NCBI RefSeq assembly: GCF_046250175.1
Contig: NZ_CP176468.1
Reading direction: 5' to 3' (one strand)
DNA length: 64,000 bases
From: Psychromonas sp030397575
GTDB taxonomy: Bacteria; Pseudomonadota; Gammaproteobacteria; Enterobacterales; Psychromonadaceae
Within the stretch, counting starts at the first letter, position 1, and each line of letters begins with the position of its first letter. The translations under genes were made by a program, and so were the position numbers. Below, one piece after another: positions 8,720 through 17,436 of this stretch. The notes under the pieces were generated by a model. That model saw only the letters and a program-made list of their open reading frames with translations. It did not search any database and was not told the DNA's origin.

Positions 8720-8845
8720 ATGAAAGTATTGAGTTCATTAAAAAGTGCTAAAACACGCCACCCTGACTGTCAGATTGTGAGAAGGAAGGGGAAATCTTAC
8801 GTTATTTGCAAAACTAACCCGCGCTTTAAAGCAAGACAGGGCTAG
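8720..8845 (+). CDS. rpmJ2: 50S ribosomal protein L36 type B
   Basis: This 41-residue basic protein begins MKVLSSLKSAKTRHPDC and ends NPRFKARQG, matching the alternative L36 (E. coli YkgO). Only two cysteines (C17, C30) remain, so the four-ligand CCCH zinc site of ordinary L36 is missing. A strong GGGGG ribosome site at 8711-8715 precedes the ATG, and the gene follows L31B by 8 bases. It would replace the zinc-binding L36 during zinc limitation under Zur control. It is very short but confidently recognised. Confidence 0.93.
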   Translation: MKVLSSLKSAKTRHPDCQIVRRKGKSYVICKTNPRFKARQG

Positions 8846-8859
8846 TGTATAAAATCACG

Positions 8860-8887
8860 AAATCGATGCATTATAGTGCATCGATTT
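8860..8887. terminator. Bidirectional terminator between rpmJ2 and MFS gene
   Basis: An 11-bp perfect stem (AAATCGATGCA, 8860-8870, with 8877-8887) and a 6-base loop sit between two convergent genes. It is followed by TTTT on the + strand and by a run of U on the minus strand. Confidence 0.75.
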
Positions 8888-8893
8888 TAATGA

Positions 8894-10069
8894 TTAGGTT
8901 CTTTTAGCCAATGCATTAAAACATCCGCTGCCTAATAAAAACAGTAAACTCACCGTAATCACTCCAGGCCATTGATATAACGCAAAGGCTTTTAATCCAA
9001 CCACTGAACCTATCGCGCCACCTAGGTAATAACCAAGCATATAGATACCGTTGATACGACTTTGTGCATTCGGGTCGATACTAAATACTCGTACTTGGTT
9101 TGCTACTTGTGCACTAAAAATACCGAAATCAATTAAGATGATACCGACAATTAAGGCGATAAGATTACCCTCGAATAAACCTGTAATAACAAAGCCCAAT
9201 GCAATCAAGACTAAAGCAACCATTACTACATTGTTAGAGCCAAGTTTACTGACCCATCTGCCGGCTAATTTAGCACCAATGACACCGGCCAAGGCTATGA
9301 CACCAAATAATCCTGCTTGTTGGGCATTATAGTTAAAAGGGGCATCGCTGACATGGATAGCTAAAGTAGCCCACAGCACATTAAAAGAGGCGAACCAACA
9401 GGCACCTGAAAAAGTGTATTTTTGTAATGACTTATGTTTAATAAATAAGCTTAAAGTACTCTTAATTAATGCCCAATAACCTAGATTACTGTGTGGTTTA
9501 TTGAGTGGTAAAAAGCTAAATAATAGCAGCCCAAACACAGCAGATAGTCCAGCCGACATAATAAATACAGCACGCCAGCCAAATTGTTCACCAACAAAAC
9601 CACTTAAGGTTCTTGATAATAAAATACCTAATGTTAATCCCACCATTAAAGTACTTAAAGTTGCGCCTTTGTTTTCTGGCGAGACCATGGAGGCGGCAAA
9701 GGGAATTAGTTGTTGTGTAATATTAGCGCTTACCCCAATTAAAAATACAGCAATTAATAATAGTATGAGATTAGGGGAAAATACCGCGAGTAAAGAGGAA
9801 GCAACCAGTAGACTAGATAAGCAAGCGATTAAACGACGTCTTGCTATGGCATCGCCTAATGGTGAAATAAACAATAATGCAAAAGCGTAACCGAATTGAG
9901 TTAACGCTGGAATGCTACCTAATTGACCACTAGTAAGTTCAAACTCTTGTGCAATTAAAGGCAAAATTGGCTGGTTATAATAAAGATTCGCCGCTGTGGC
10001 AGCAATCGCAGTGGTCATTAATAATAAAATAAAGCGACTTAAAGATGGGCTAGTGGTGTTTGTTGGCAT
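8894..10069 (-). CDS. MFS transporter, probable drug/metabolite exporter
   Basis: This 391-residue protein has about 12 hydrophobic segments and the family loop between helices 2 and 3 (SPLGDAIARRR). It fits the 12-helix drug:proton antiporter group of the major facilitator superfamily. It lies divergent from a LysR-type regulator 127 bases away, the common layout where the regulator controls the exporter. A terminator separates it from rpmJ2. The substrate cannot be inferred. The start at 10069 is supported by GAGAG about 8 bases upstream on the minus strand. Confidence 0.85.
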   Translation of the reverse strand: MPTNTTSPSLSRFILLLMTTAIAATAANLYYNQPILPLIAQEFELTSGQLGSIPALTQFGYAFALLFISPLGDAIARRRLIACLSSLLVASSLLAVFSPNLILLLIAVFLIGVSANITQQLIPFAASMVSPENKGATLSTLMVGLTLGILLSRTLSGFVGEQFGWRAVFIMSAGLSAVFGLLLFSFLPLNKPHSNLGYWALIKSTLSLFIKHKSLQKYTFSGACWFASFNVLWATLAIHVSDAPFNYNAQQAGLFGVIALAGVIGAKLAGRWVSKLGSNNVVMVALVLIALGFVITGLFEGNLIALIVGIILIDFGIFSAQVANQVRVFSIDPNAQSRINGIYMLGYYLGGAIGSVVGLKAFALYQWPGVITVSLLFLLGSGCFNALAKRT

Positions 10070-10196
10070 TTTCGACTCTCAGACTATGAACATAGGAGAA
10101 GCATAAAAGAACATTGGTTATAGCAAAAATGTTATTATTTTATTGAATCTATACAATAATGGTATTGGTGGAGTTGTTTAAATAAGGATCCTCACG

Positions 10197-11108
10197 ATGG
10201 ATATTAAATCCTTAAAAAGTTTTGTTGTGGTGGCTAAGCATAAAAGTTTTTCTGAAGCTGCACGCGAGTTAAATACAGTCCAACCAGCGATAAGTCGCCA
10301 GATAGCGGCTTTAGAAGATGAGTTAAGCGTCAATTTATTTAAACGAACTTCCAGAGAGGTAAATATTACCGAAGTAGGAAAACAGTTATTAGTAGATGCA
10401 ACTGCTATTTTAGCGATGACAGAGCAAGCTAAATCACAGGTGAAACGTGCTAATAATGGACAAATTGGGACGCTGCATATTGCTCACCTTAGCTCTGCCT
10501 GTTTCACCTTTATGGCGAAATTGGTACGCCGTTATAAACAGCAATACCCAGCAGTAAATGTAGTTTTATTGGAGATGACTGCAACGGAGCAAATTGATGC
10601 GTTGCAAACAGGACGAATAGACATTGCTTTTTCACGTCCTTTACCAAGTGGGATTGCACAAGACTTTGTTACTCACTCTATTTACGTTGATAAATTAGTC
10701 GTGATAGTCAATCAGGATCATCCTCTGTCGAACCAGAAAAATATTGCTTTAGCTGAATTAAAAAACGAATCTTTTATTATTTTTAATCGTGATGAAGCTC
10801 TTGGTTTATTTGACGAAACCATTATGCAATGCAAGCAAGCCGGGTTTTCTCCTAGTATTGTGAGTCAACCACGCCATATGCAAACCTTAGTGACAGAAGT
10901 AGCGGCAGGGTTAGGGGTAGCCATTGCCCCGTTTTGCGTACGTAAATTATATAGTGATGCTTGCCATTTTATTCCCTTGATAAAAGTGCAAACGGCCATT
11001 CCTTTACAATTACAATATAGGCGTAATGAGGAGAGCGCAATCATTGATGCGTTCACTGATATCGTGTTGGATTGTAAAGAAGATATTCAAAAGAGTATGG
11101 AAACTTAA
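10197..11108 (+). CDS. LysR-family transcriptional regulator
   Basis: This 303-residue protein has an N-terminal winged helix-turn-helix (residues 1-60; SFSEAARELNTVQPAISRQI) and a LysR substrate-binding fold (about 90-295). TAAGGATCC provides a good ribosome site before the ATG. Being divergent from the MFS gene, it probably activates or represses that exporter in response to an unknown ligand, with operators in 10070-10196. The helix-turn-helix and length are standard, and no lesion was seen. Confidence 0.9.
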   Translation: MDIKSLKSFVVVAKHKSFSEAARELNTVQPAISRQIAALEDELSVNLFKRTSREVNITEVGKQLLVDATAILAMTEQAKSQVKRANNGQIGTLHIAHLSSACFTFMAKLVRRYKQQYPAVNVVLLEMTATEQIDALQTGRIDIAFSRPLPSGIAQDFVTHSIYVDKLVVIVNQDHPLSNQKNIALAELKNESFIIFNRDEALGLFDETIMQCKQAGFSPSIVSQPRHMQTLVTEVAAGLGVAIAPFCVRKLYSDACHFIPLIKVQTAIPLQLQYRRNEESAIIDAFTDIVLDCKEDIQKSMET

Positions 11109-11209
11109 ACAAGATTACCGTTAGTAAAGGTGAGATCTAAATCTTATGCTAAGAAACTAGAGCGATTGGTTGGTGCTACGAATGTTATTTGTTGATGAAC
11201 AACACAGTC

Positions 11210-11237
11210 ATGCTTCTTCAGAGTGTGGAAGAAGCAT
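11210..11237. terminator. Hairpin between lysR and the DUF2218 gene
   Basis: A 10-bp perfect stem (ATGCTTCTTC, 11210-11219, with 11228-11237) with an 8-base loop sits between convergent genes. There is no strong U-run, so terminator function is only likely. Confidence 0.5.
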
Positions 11238-11243
11238 ATATTA

Positions 11244-11534
11244 TCAGCCTTCTATCCAAACAATATGGATCGTTTCTCTTCTGGATAGCATGGTTACATG
11301 TTGTTCTAAAATACGTTGAACTGTGGTTAATTTAGCCAATGAATCAGCGCTACAAATAACAGCTAATTCATTACTTTCTGTTAAGTTAGTTAGTTCACAG
11401 TTGCCCATTGCAAAGTTAACTTTACCTGTTTGCTCATTCCATTCTGCTGGCACTTTTCTTGAAAAGTGTCGACATAGGGTTTGCAAGTAACGAGCGGCAT
11501 GCTCTGATTTTATTAATGTTTTACTATAATGCAT
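11244..11534 (-). CDS. DUF2218 domain protein of the siderophore-uptake locus
   Basis: This 96-residue protein reads HAARYLQTLCRHFSRKVPAEW near its N-terminus, the signature of DUF2218, a small family often found beside iron-siderophore genes. No catalytic motif or signal peptide is visible, so it is probably cytoplasmic. It lies 63 bases downstream of the TonB receptor gene on the same strand, with its own GGAAG ribosome site 8 bases before the ATG; cotranscription is likely. The function is unknown, and involvement in handling imported ferric siderophore is only inferred from neighbours. Confidence 0.8.
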   Translation of the reverse strand: MHYSKTLIKSEHAARYLQTLCRHFSRKVPAEWNEQTGKVNFAMGNCELTNLTESNELAVICSADSLAKLTTVQRILEQHVTMLSRRETIHIVWIEG

Positions 11535-11597
11535 TGTTCGGCTTCCAGTATAAAAAAGAGAGCCGTTAGGCCCTCAACATGGGTAATAAAAAATAAA

Positions 11598-13586
11598 TTA
11601 GAATTGATAAGCGGCTGATAGTTTAAAGTTACGGCCTGGTTCATAATCATCTAATGTGTAACCACGAGCTGATCCAGTTCTGGATGCATGAGAGGTGTAT
11701 AATTCATCTGTTACGTTATCAATGCCAAAGGTTAATTGTAGTCCTTCGATACTTGATGGCGTCCATTGTGCGTATAGATCATGTGTGTTGTAAGCTTCTT
11801 TAACCGCGCTATCATCTTCAACATTATCTTCTTCTAATACAAAGTTTGATGTCCAGCCTACTAATAAATTGATCGATGATAGTTCGTAATCTAATGATAA
11901 TGAGATACTATCGCCGATATCCATACTACGACCATTGGCATCAAGAAGTGGGCCACCTGTCGTTGTGTTGTCTGAATCTGAACGTGAGTAAGATAACTTG
12001 GTAAAGAAAGCGTCGTACCCATAACTGGTACTTAACTCAAAGCCTTTTATTTGCGCATCTCCAATATTTTCGATTAAGTACGAGCCATCATCTTGATAGG
12101 TTTCTGTAATGTAATCATCAATATTAGTCTGAAAGACAGTGGCGCTAGCGCTGACTGAGTGCTCACCAAAGAATTCTGAGTAACGTATTCCCACTTCACT
12201 GTTTAAACCTGTTTCTGCTTTTATATCATCATCCAAATAGGCAACGTCTTGATACTGTATAAAGGTTTCAAGTAATTCTGGGCCTTTAAACAGACTTCGA
12301 GCACTGGCAAATAAACTGACAGACTCTGTTACATCCCAATCAATGCCTAAAGCCCAAGTAATATCATCAAATGTTTTATCGCTGGTTTCGGCATCACGAC
12401 GGAAATTATCGTAACGGAGACCGGCTGTCACAGAGAAGTTATCGGTAAAGTAGAAGCGGTCTTCAATGAAAATGGCGCTAGAGATAGCATTTTCATCCAT
12501 ATAGTCGGTATCACCATAAGTGCTACTACTGTTTTGGTGCACAAAATCGACACCATAATTGAGTTGGTTATCAAAACTGCCTACCACTAGGTTAGATTCA
12601 AATAGAGTATTTATCCCTATATTTTGGTTTTTAGCGGTATTAACTGAAACACGGTTAGTTGGCCATACTCCTTCCATTACTGTTTCGTCACGTGTAATTT
12701 CAGTGGTACTGATGTAAACATTTGCTTTACCGGTGTGTTTTTGACCTTTTAATTGATAGGAAGCGGTAATTGTGTCACGGTCATAATCGGTAGGGATCAA
12801 TAAGTCACCACTTAACCCTAAGTTCGCATCACCAGACATATCTGGACGGGGATTGTAGTCGCCACTATCTCGATACATGTCATAGCTCAATTCAAAACGA
12901 TGCTGAGCAGAAGGTTCATAACCCACTTTAAATAAGATATTAGATACTTTACCTGCTGAACCGTAGGTTTCAGTGCCATCACCATCTTCAAAATTATTGC
13001 GGTCGACTATATTACCGTAAATCATTGCGTCAACTTTATCGCTTAACATACCGTATACCGTTAAAGAACCTTGTTGGTTATCATTGCTTGCGTAACCACC
13101 ATAAACCCGAGCACCAACTTGCTCTCCATTACGTAATAGATCTTTACCGTCTTTAGTTTCAAAAAGCACTGTGCCACCTAAACCTGATTGAGTAACAGAG
13201 TTATTACCTACCTCAATATCAACAGATTTAAGAATATCGGGATTTAATGTTAGGTTACCAATATGATGAAACATATTCGCATGTTGAGATGCACCATCCA
13301 AACGAATATCTAAGTCACTTTCCCCTAAACTACGTACGTTGATACGCTGTGTTAACGAATGCGTTCCACCTACATCTACCCCTGGAATATCACGAAGAAG
13401 ATCTGACATATGATCCGCTTGCTTTAATGAAATATCTTGGTCACCTAAGTTTTCTGAATTACTTGATACGCTGGTTCCCCATACCACTATCTGATCCATT
13501 GTTTGTGTATCTTCTGCAATAACTTGTGTACTTAAACCAAGTAATACTGCTACACAAACCTTATTTTTTACCGCTTTGAATTCCAT
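11598..13586 (-). CDS. TonB-dependent siderophore receptor
   Basis: This 662-residue outer-membrane receptor has a signal peptide (about 1-24, ending VIAED), a TonB box-like segment MDQIVVWG at about 30-37, a plug domain (about 45-160; ending GLGGTVLFETKDG) and a 22-strand barrel ending in the terminal aromatic YQF. It would import a ferric siderophore using TonB energy. It is divergent from the AraC regulator, with a Fur-like site between, and sits next to the periplasmic binding protein-dependent iron ABC genes. No siderophore synthesis gene is in view, so a foreign siderophore is likely. A good ribosome site, AAGGGAAG, precedes the ATG. Confidence 0.92.
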   Translation of the reverse strand: MEFKAVKNKVCVAVLLGLSTQVIAEDTQTMDQIVVWGTSVSSNSENLGDQDISLKQADHMSDLLRDIPGVDVGGTHSLTQRINVRSLGESDLDIRLDGASQHANMFHHIGNLTLNPDILKSVDIEVGNNSVTQSGLGGTVLFETKDGKDLLRNGEQVGARVYGGYASNDNQQGSLTVYGMLSDKVDAMIYGNIVDRNNFEDGDGTETYGSAGKVSNILFKVGYEPSAQHRFELSYDMYRDSGDYNPRPDMSGDANLGLSGDLLIPTDYDRDTITASYQLKGQKHTGKANVYISTTEITRDETVMEGVWPTNRVSVNTAKNQNIGINTLFESNLVVGSFDNQLNYGVDFVHQNSSSTYGDTDYMDENAISSAIFIEDRFYFTDNFSVTAGLRYDNFRRDAETSDKTFDDITWALGIDWDVTESVSLFASARSLFKGPELLETFIQYQDVAYLDDDIKAETGLNSEVGIRYSEFFGEHSVSASATVFQTNIDDYITETYQDDGSYLIENIGDAQIKGFELSTSYGYDAFFTKLSYSRSDSDNTTTGGPLLDANGRSMDIGDSISLSLDYELSSINLLVGWTSNFVLEEDNVEDDSAVKEAYNTHDLYAQWTPSSIEGLQLTFGIDNVTDELYTSHASRTGSARGYTLDDYEPGRNFKLSAAYQF

Positions 13587-13608
13587 TTACTTCCCTTAAA
13601 TTATTAAT

Positions 13609-13627
13609 TAGTAATGATAGTTATTCG
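13609..13627. promoter_or_regulatory. Fur-like site between TonB receptor and AraC regulator
   Basis: TAGTAATGATAGTTATTCG is an imperfect match to the Fur consensus, placed 23 bases upstream of the receptor ATG, where it could repress both divergent genes. The match is moderate and the call leans on the iron-uptake context. Confidence 0.5.
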
Positions 13628-13709
13628 CGTTTATAATAGGGGAGTTGATGGAGGCAGAACAGCTTAATCAATTATGCAAAATAACCATTATGTTATGAGG
13701 AAAGCGCAC

Positions 13710-14720
13710 ATGGAAGAGGCTAATAAATATACCCTTAAAGGGTGTGGGACACGTTGTCTCGAACAGCAGGATCACCAAACTGTTATCTCTGAACACTACT
13801 CTCGTCATATTTCATCTTCACAAAAAGCACCGCCTTTAGCATTGTCGGAAGGCCAACTTATCTCTTATCATGTTAATAATGGTTTTACTTTACAGGGAGG
13901 AAAAACACACGAACTGATCGATTTTGAAGTGTTGTCTACTGTACAAAAATCGTTAGTAATTGTTGTTTTATTAGAAGGTAAGTTGGAGTTTGGTTATGAC
14001 TCACTTAATTTTGAGTTAGATGCAGATACAAGTTGTAATGCAGTGTTAGTTAACCTCAGCAAACCAGCTAGTTTCCATCGTCAATTATATGCAGATAATC
14101 ATGTTACTAAACTCAATATTAGTTTACCGATTGAGTGGGTAGAAAGCAGGTGCGATCGAGAAGAATCTTTTTATGCCTTTTTAACACAACACTTAGCTTA
14201 TTTTAAATTGCGGTTGAATGATCAGGTCTTGTCTTTGAGTAAAGATCTGATTCGCTTAAGTTCTCCAACGAATTTTATGCAGAGAATGCAAGTTGAAAGT
14301 TTAACCTTAACCCTGTTTATGACTATTTTTGAACAGCTAAAAAACATCAATATCCAAAATACAATTCAAGCAGATTCCAATCTATCAAGTATCGACAACC
14401 ATTTTGACCAACGGTTAGATGCCCTAATGGTCTATATTGAGTCACATATCAACGATTCAATTTCAATACAAACCTTGTCTGAAGTATCTGCCATGAGTGC
14501 TTCTAGCTTGCAAAGGAAATTTAAAGCCACGTTAGGCTGCAGCGTTAATAGTTATATTCGTCGTCGACGTTTGGAAATAGCGAAACAGCAGTTAGGAAGA
14601 GGTGCTGTTTCAATTACCGAAGTTGCTTATAACGCAGGCTATCGCCACCCTTCAAACTTTACTAATGCGTTTAAAAAGCAGTTCGGTTATTCACCAACAG
14701 AATCAGTAAAAAATAGTTAG
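13710..14720 (+). CDS. AraC-family regulator of siderophore uptake
   Basis: The product is 336 residues from the ATG at 13710, chosen because AGGA (13698-13701) stands 8 bases upstream; in-frame ATGs at 13674 and 13695 have no ribosome site. The C-terminal 100 residues form the double helix-turn-helix of the AraC/XylS family (second helix region AYNAGYRHPSNFTNAFKKQF). The N-terminal 200 residues resemble ligand-binding regions of PchR/siderophore-responsive regulators, though this is inferred. It is divergent from the TonB receptor and convergent with the iron ABC genes, so it probably activates the receptor when the ferric siderophore is present. Confidence 0.88.
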   Translation: MEEANKYTLKGCGTRCLEQQDHQTVISEHYSRHISSSQKAPPLALSEGQLISYHVNNGFTLQGGKTHELIDFEVLSTVQKSLVIVVLLEGKLEFGYDSLNFELDADTSCNAVLVNLSKPASFHRQLYADNHVTKLNISLPIEWVESRCDREESFYAFLTQHLAYFKLRLNDQVLSLSKDLIRLSSPTNFMQRMQVESLTLTLFMTIFEQLKNINIQNTIQADSNLSSIDNHFDQRLDALMVYIESHINDSISIQTLSEVSAMSASSLQRKFKATLGCSVNSYIRRRRLEIAKQQLGRGAVSITEVAYNAGYRHPSNFTNAFKKQFGYSPTESVKNS

Positions 14721-14723
14721 GTA

Positions 14724-15479
14724 TTAATAATAAACACAGACATTTTGGTTGTCTAAGGTCACAACTTTAAAAGGAGTGTCGTAAATACTTTCTAATACCG
14801 GCGCTCGAATCACTTCTTGCACACTACCGGCAATGGCAACTTCACCATTTTTCATGGCGATGATGTTATCGGAATAACAGGAAGCAAAGTTAATATCGTG
14901 GATAACAATCACCACGGCTTTATTCATATCATGTGCTAGGCGACGAATGTTTTTCATGATCTGTAGGGAGTGTTTGATATCTAAATTATTCAAAGGTTCA
15001 TCGAGTAAAACGTAATCTGTATCCTGCGCCATTACCATTGCAATAAATGCTAATTGTTTTTGTCCACCACTCAGGTTATCAAGGTACTTATCTTGAATCA
15101 CTTGTAAGTCTAAATATTCAATTGCATGTTGTATTACCTGTCGGTCGGTGTCTGTTAACTTACCCTGTGAATGTGGAAAGCGTCCAAATGAAATGAACTC
15201 TTTAACGGTAAAGCGCATGTTTAAGTTATTAGTCTGTTTTAACACTGCCAGTCTTTTCGCTAGGGTTTTAGTCGCCCATTTTTCTAACTCAGTTCCATCT
15301 ACATAAACACTGCCTGAATCTTTATCAAGTAAGCGACTCATGATAGATAATAAAGTGCTTTTTCCCGCACCATTAGGCCCAATAATGGAGGTGACTTTGC
15401 CTTTTTCAAAGGCGACATTGATATTGCTGGCAACCAGTTTACCGGCATATTGTTTGTTAATATTTTCTACTTTTATCAT
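14724..15479 (-). CDS. vctC: Iron-siderophore ABC transporter ATP-binding protein (VctC-like)
   Basis: This 251-residue ATPase has a Walker A (GPNGAGKST, about 33-41), an ABC signature (LSGGQKQL), a Walker B (VLLDEPLNN) and the H-loop (VIHD). It fits the FecE/FepC family and is the last gene of the four-gene minus-strand operon vctP-vctD-vctG-vctC. It powers transfer of ferric siderophore from the periplasm through the two permeases. Its end is 3 bases from the convergent AraC gene, leaving no room for a separate terminator. The family is certain; the Vct name rests on the set as a whole. Confidence 0.88.
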   Translation of the reverse strand: MIKVENINKQYAGKLVASNINVAFEKGKVTSIIGPNGAGKSTLLSIMSRLLDKDSGSVYVDGTELEKWATKTLAKRLAVLKQTNNLNMRFTVKEFISFGRFPHSQGKLTDTDRQVIQHAIEYLDLQVIQDKYLDNLSGGQKQLAFIAMVMAQDTDYVLLDEPLNNLDIKHSLQIMKNIRRLAHDMNKAVVIVIHDINFASCYSDNIIAMKNGEVAIAGSVQEVIRAPVLESIYDTPFKVVTLDNQNVCVYY

Positions 15480-15503
15480 GTGCCTACTTACCTATTACTA
15501 TGT

Positions 15504-16454
15504 TTAGACAATTTGGTTTTTGAGTAACATTCTTAAGAAATAAAGCCCGCCAATAAAGTTAATAACCACACTTAAAGTCGTTTGTAATGCAAAGACATGT
15601 TCAACAATGACTTGACCACTGAGTAAAGCTAACATGGAGATTAAGCTACAGCCTATAAAGAGCGTTTTATGTTGGTAGGTCGTGAACCATTCTCGAGTCA
15701 AATTAGTGACTAAAAGTCCTAAAAATAAAACAGGGCCGACTAATGCTGTCGACACCGCAATTAATAAAGCACTGAGTAATAAAGCACGTTTGGTGACTAT
15801 TGGTACATCTACACCTAAGCTGGTGGCATTATCATTTTCTAGCCATAACACATCGAGCACATTAGCATGTTTAAATAGCGCTATTGCCGCTAACAGAATA
15901 ATTGGGATACAAAGGTAAACTAATTGCTTCGATACCGTGCCAAAGCTAGCAAACATATTAGCTTGTACAACGGCATACTCATTAGGGTCTAACATCATCA
16001 CTAACATATTAGCGATATTAAAAAGTAGCTGGCTGAGTACAACCCCAACCAACAGCAGTACGATAATATTGCGCCTTCCAGAACCAAAATAAAAGTGGAA
16101 GAGTAGGGTAGAGAAGCTCACCATAATAAAGGCTGAAATAGAAAAGTTGATATAAGGATTGAGTGCAACCACACTTAAACTACCAGTGATAAAAACAATG
16201 CTGACCTGTATTAATAAATATAAGGCATCAAATCCCATGATACTCGGAGTTAAAATCCGATTATGGGTTATGGTTTGAAATGTAAAAGAAGATAAAGCAA
16301 TGGCAATACTCGCTAAGATCATCGCGAGTATTTTAGGAGTTCGTTTAGACAAAAAATATTGATAATTATCAGCTGTTAGGCCATGACCCAGCAAGAACAC
16401 TGCAAAACTAACGATTAAAATGATGAGCAAGCATATTTTGGATTTATCTGTCAT
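15504..16454 (-). CDS. vctG: Iron-siderophore ABC permease, second subunit (VctG-like)
   Basis: This 316-residue FecCD/BtuC-type permease has about 9-10 hydrophobic segments. It overlaps the preceding permease by 11 bases, as in other two-permease siderophore operons (FatCD, VctDG, CeuBC). The motif GPVLFLGLLVTNLTRE in the C-terminal half is the cytoplasmic loop that docks the ATPase. It pairs with the VctD-like subunit in the inner membrane. It is placed second because its start lies inside the end of the first permease. Confidence 0.87.
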   Translation of the reverse strand: MTDKSKICLLIILIVSFAVFLLGHGLTADNYQYFLSKRTPKILAMILASIAIALSSFTFQTITHNRILTPSIMGFDALYLLIQVSIVFITGSLSVVALNPYINFSISAFIMVSFSTLLFHFYFGSGRRNIIVLLLVGVVLSQLLFNIANMLVMMLDPNEYAVVQANMFASFGTVSKQLVYLCIPIILLAAIALFKHANVLDVLWLENDNATSLGVDVPIVTKRALLLSALLIAVSTALVGPVLFLGLLVTNLTREWFTTYQHKTLFIGCSLISMLALLSGQVIVEHVFALQTTLSVVINFIGGLYFLRMLLKNQIV

Positions 16455-17382
16455 TAGCTTCTCTCTTTAACAGTAAAACAATAAAGACTAAACCGCCAAT
16501 AATACTGATAAACATGGACACAGGTAATTCGTAAGGGAAAATAATAATTCGGCTGATTAAATCACAAACCAGTACCACACATGCCCCTAATAAAGCAGTA
16601 TTGGGTAAATTTTTCTTTAAATTATCACCTTGATAATAAGCAACAATATTAGGCACGATTAAACCTAGGAAAGGCAACTCGCCGACAATCATCACTACAG
16701 TGGCGGCCATCATAGAGACTAAAATGACGCCGATCGTGACTATTTGTCCGTACTTTAAACCTAGATTGGTGGCGAAGCTTTTGCCAATGCCTACAGCAGA
16801 AATTTGGTTGGCATATAAATAGGTGATAATAGCGCAGGGAATGGCGATATAAAGTAACTCGAAGTCACCTTGTAAAATATTAGAAAAGTTGGCCAAGCTC
16901 CAGTTTGACAAATTTTGTAAGGCATCAAACTTATAAGCAATAAAGGTAACCAATGACTGAATAATATTACCGAATATTATTCCAATTAAAGGCACAAAAA
17001 TGGCATTTTTAAACTGAATTGATTGTATTAACTTAACAAAGACCAAGGTACCAATAATAGCGGTTAAGAAAATTAGCCATAATGCATCGCCATTGCCAAA
17101 TAGTAACAGGCTTAACATATAGCCTAACATTGCACATTCAATCGTGCCTGAAGTAGAAGGGGCTGCAAACTTATTTTGACTGATTTGTTGCATGACTAAG
17201 CCCGCAATACTTAGCCCTGCACCTGCCAATAAAATAGCTAATAATCGAGGAAGTCTACTAGTAATAAGCAGATCCCAGGCATCTGAATCTAGTTCAATTA
17301 AAGAGATAACAGACAGCTGGCTCACACCGACAAAAAGTGAACCTAAACTTAATAAGCACAGAGAAAAGAATAACCACTTCAC
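16444..17382 (-). CDS. vctD: Iron-siderophore ABC permease, first subunit (VctD-like)
   Basis: This 312-residue FecCD-family permease is strongly hydrophobic throughout. Near the N-terminus it carries RLPRLLAILLAGAGLSIAG, the conserved start of this family, and later GELPFLGLIVPNIVA, the ATPase-docking loop. It forms the channel with the overlapping VctG-like subunit. It follows the binding protein gene by 54 bases in the same operon. Similar pairs serve vibriobactin/enterobactin (Vct) and anguibactin (Fat) uptake; the exact siderophore is not readable from the permease. Confidence 0.88.
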   Translation of the reverse strand: MKWLFFSLCLLSLGSLFVGVSQLSVISLIELDSDAWDLLITSRLPRLLAILLAGAGLSIAGLVMQQISQNKFAAPSTSGTIECAMLGYMLSLLLFGNGDALWLIFLTAIIGTLVFVKLIQSIQFKNAIFVPLIGIIFGNIIQSLVTFIAYKFDALQNLSNWSLANFSNILQGDFELLYIAIPCAIITYLYANQISAVGIGKSFATNLGLKYGQIVTIGVILVSMMAATVVMIVGELPFLGLIVPNIVAYYQGDNLKKNLPNTALLGACVVLVCDLISRIIIFPYELPVSMFISIIGGLVFIVLLLKREANDR

Positions 17383-17436
17383 AGTTTTGTTCCGATAATA
17401 AAATGCCCATCAATGAGACGGGCAAGGAGAATAGAA

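Noticed and set aside
13674..13709. Longer N-terminus of the AraC regulator from ATG 13674
   Set aside because: No ribosome site precedes 13674 or 13695, whereas AGGA stands properly before 13710.
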